Positions 5,101-5,741 of a stretch of DNA of 5,741 bases are shown piece by piece (the stretch's first letter is position 1; each line of letters starts with the position of its first letter). The translations under genes and the position numbers were made by a program. Origin of the DNA: a bacterium (lineage in GTDB: Bacteria > Chloroflexota > Dormibacteria > UBA8260 > Bog-877); NCBI GenBank assembly GCA_021817025.1, contig JAKAWF010000241.1:1-5741 (forward strand), written 5' to 3'. The notes under the pieces are model-generated. The model was given only the letters and a program-made list of their open reading frames with translations. It searched no databases and had not been told where the DNA came from.

Positions 5101-5168
5101 CCCACGGAGAAGGGACCACCCCAGCCAATAACTAGGGACCACCGCGTTGCCACGAACTTGGGACCGCC
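5101..5168. repeat. Three 20-bp imperfect direct repeats with a GGGACC core, possible transposon end
   Basis: Three units start at 5101, 5124 and 5149 (periods 23 and 25 bp) and end in GGGACC plus ACC or GCC. The second and third share 16 of 20 positions (G-C-C-A-n-n-A-A-C-T-n-GGGACC-n-CC); the first shares about 14 of 20 with either. Two more GGGACC copies on the same strand lie at 5212 and 5261. Multiple short repeats with a GGGACC or GGTCC core are, from memory, typical of the ends of some IS21-family insertion sequences. No IstA or IstB coding sequence is visible, so at most a solo end remains. An array of regulator binding sites is the alternative. Confidence 0.4.
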
Positions 5169-5322
5169 TTGGCCCTCGGAGCGAATGACATGGATAGGGT
5201 GGCGCGGCCGGGGGACCTCTATGTGAGCATCACTGCTGAGGCTACCGGTCCGTGGTCGGAGGGACCCTCAACGCGCACCATCAGCGATTCCGCCGGTGCC
5301 TCCGGTGCTTCCCGGGCGTGAG

Positions 5323-5404
5323 AAGCCCATCGTGTCCGATGCGGCCGGTCGGTCAGCCGCCCTGGGCCGCCTCCAGAAGGTGGGCGAGGCGGCTCAACCG
5401 GGCC
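5323..5404 (-). repeat. Right copy of the 82-bp imperfect direct repeat (3' end of the transketolase-like gene)
   Basis: It is the partner of 522-603, in the same orientation and without gaps. This copy belongs to the apparently intact gene and covers its last codons, its stop (5353-5355) and 30 bp of flank. The region between the two copies is about 4.7 kb. Confidence 0.7.
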
Positions 5405-5741
5405 GGGCGCTCCTCTGAGAAGCGTTGCAGCGCCTCCAGGATGTGGGCGGCGTCCAGATGGGCCTCCTCCATCACCTCCTCCACGGTCCCGCCGGTTCGC
5501 CACCGGCGGTCCCAGTCCGGGCAGAGCGAGTACTCCTCGAAAAGCGGGTGGTCCGCCCAGTCCCGCATCATCCTCAGCGAACCGTTGGTGATGGCCATGG
5601 TGTCCAGCAGGTCCCCCAGGCCGAGCACCGAGGCCCGGTACTCCGGGGATTGCAGGCGGAAGAGCTGGGGGCTGATCGCCGCCACCACCTTGACGTTCAC
5701 CCCCAGGCGGTCGAGCTCAGGCAGCAGCCCGACCAGGGTGG
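5353..5741 (-). CDS. Transketolase-like protein, C-terminal part (starts beyond right edge)
   Basis: The last 128 codons and TGA stop of a gene whose start lies right of the window; the frame stays open to the edge. The segment V-N-V-K-V-V-A-A-I-S-P-Q-L-F-R-L-Q, then P-E-Y-R-A-S-V-L, parallels the C-terminal domain of transketolases and related thiamine-diphosphate enzymes, where a strand ending in S-M-P or S-x-P is followed by x-L-F-x-x-Q and E-Y-R-x-x-V-L. The cofactor-binding domains would be upstream and are not seen, so the reaction (two-carbon ketol transfer) is inferred from the family only. The final 60 residues (E-Y-S-L-C-P-D-W-D-R-R-W-R-T-G-G, then E-E-A-H-L-D and a basic, Leu-rich helix) are not the usual ending of a housekeeping transketolase and suggest a diverged subfamily. 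A related enzyme with the same fold cannot be excluded. Its last codons recur as a remnant at 552-603. Confidence 0.55.
   Translation of the reverse strand, partial: TLVGLLPELDRLGVNVKVVAAISPQLFRLQSPEYRASVLGLGDLLDTMAITNGSLRMMRDWADHPLFEEYSLCPDWDRRWRTGGTVEEVMEEAHLDAAHILEALQRFSEERPARLSRLAHLLEAAQGG

Larger units (their letters stand above)
4656..5352. other. 697-bp region without a convincing gene
   Basis: It lies between the transketolase-like stop and the GGDEF start. The longest frames (minus 4746-5153, plus 4984-5226) show no domain, helix pattern or start signal that would support a gene. The stretch 4985-5060 is poorer in GC than its surroundings. The region holds a perfect inverted repeat (4807-4832), the GGGACC array (5101-5168) and the right copy of the 82-bp repeat (5323-5404 begins in it). 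It fits a transposon scar or island boundary better than a plain promoter region. The promoter of the GGDEF gene must also be here but was not identified. Confidence 0.5.

Noticed and set aside
4746..5153. 135-codon minus-strand open frame
   Set aside because: No ribosome site, no domain, composition of a random frame, and it spans the perfect inverted repeat and part of the GGGACC array.

Overview
The window is GC-rich DNA with GTG starts, G/C-biased third positions and proteins typical of high-GC bacteria. An actinobacterium-like chromosome (Actinomycetota, or a GC-rich neighbour such as Dormibacterota or Chloroflexota) is the best guess, but no marker here fixes the taxon. All intact or partial genes lie on the minus strand, so the reading order is right to left. 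No RNA gene, CRISPR array or complete mobile element was found.

From right to left: (1) the last 128 codons of a transketolase-like enzyme (5353-5741, start outside the window); (2) about 0.7 kb without a convincing gene (4656-5352), holding a 23-25 bp period GGGACC repeat array that resembles a transposon end, and a perfect 12-bp inverted repeat; (3) a six-helix membrane GGDEF protein, a probable diguanylate cyclase (3651-4655); (4) a 293-bp spacer with a hairpin and three copies of a 9-mer; (5) a soluble GAF-EAL protein, a probable c-di-GMP phosphodiesterase (1993-3357); (6) a 471-bp spacer with hairpins and a repeated 7-mer; (7) a small exported protein of 139 residues (1102-1521), followed by a strong hairpin (1029-1061); (8) a graveyard region (about 520-800) with two decayed 3' gene ends: an MMPL/RND transporter C-terminus on the plus strand and a second transketolase C-terminus on the minus strand; (9) the N-terminus of a HlyD/MacA-like membrane fusion protein (1-310), which runs off the left edge.

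The functional core is the GGDEF / GAF-EAL pair. A membrane-bound enzyme that probably makes cyclic di-GMP sits directly upstream of a soluble enzyme that probably degrades it, so the two may set a local c-di-GMP level in response to a membrane cue and a GAF-sensed cue.

The most notable structure is outside the intact genes. The 3' end of the transketolase-like gene plus 30 bp of its downstream flank (5323-5404) recurs at 522-603 in the same orientation, without gaps and at about 78% identity by hand count. The two copies therefore flank the c-di-GMP genes, the small exported protein and the MMPL remnant. This is the geometry of an old island inserted at a gene's 3' end, or of a decayed tandem duplication; the sequence alone does not decide which.
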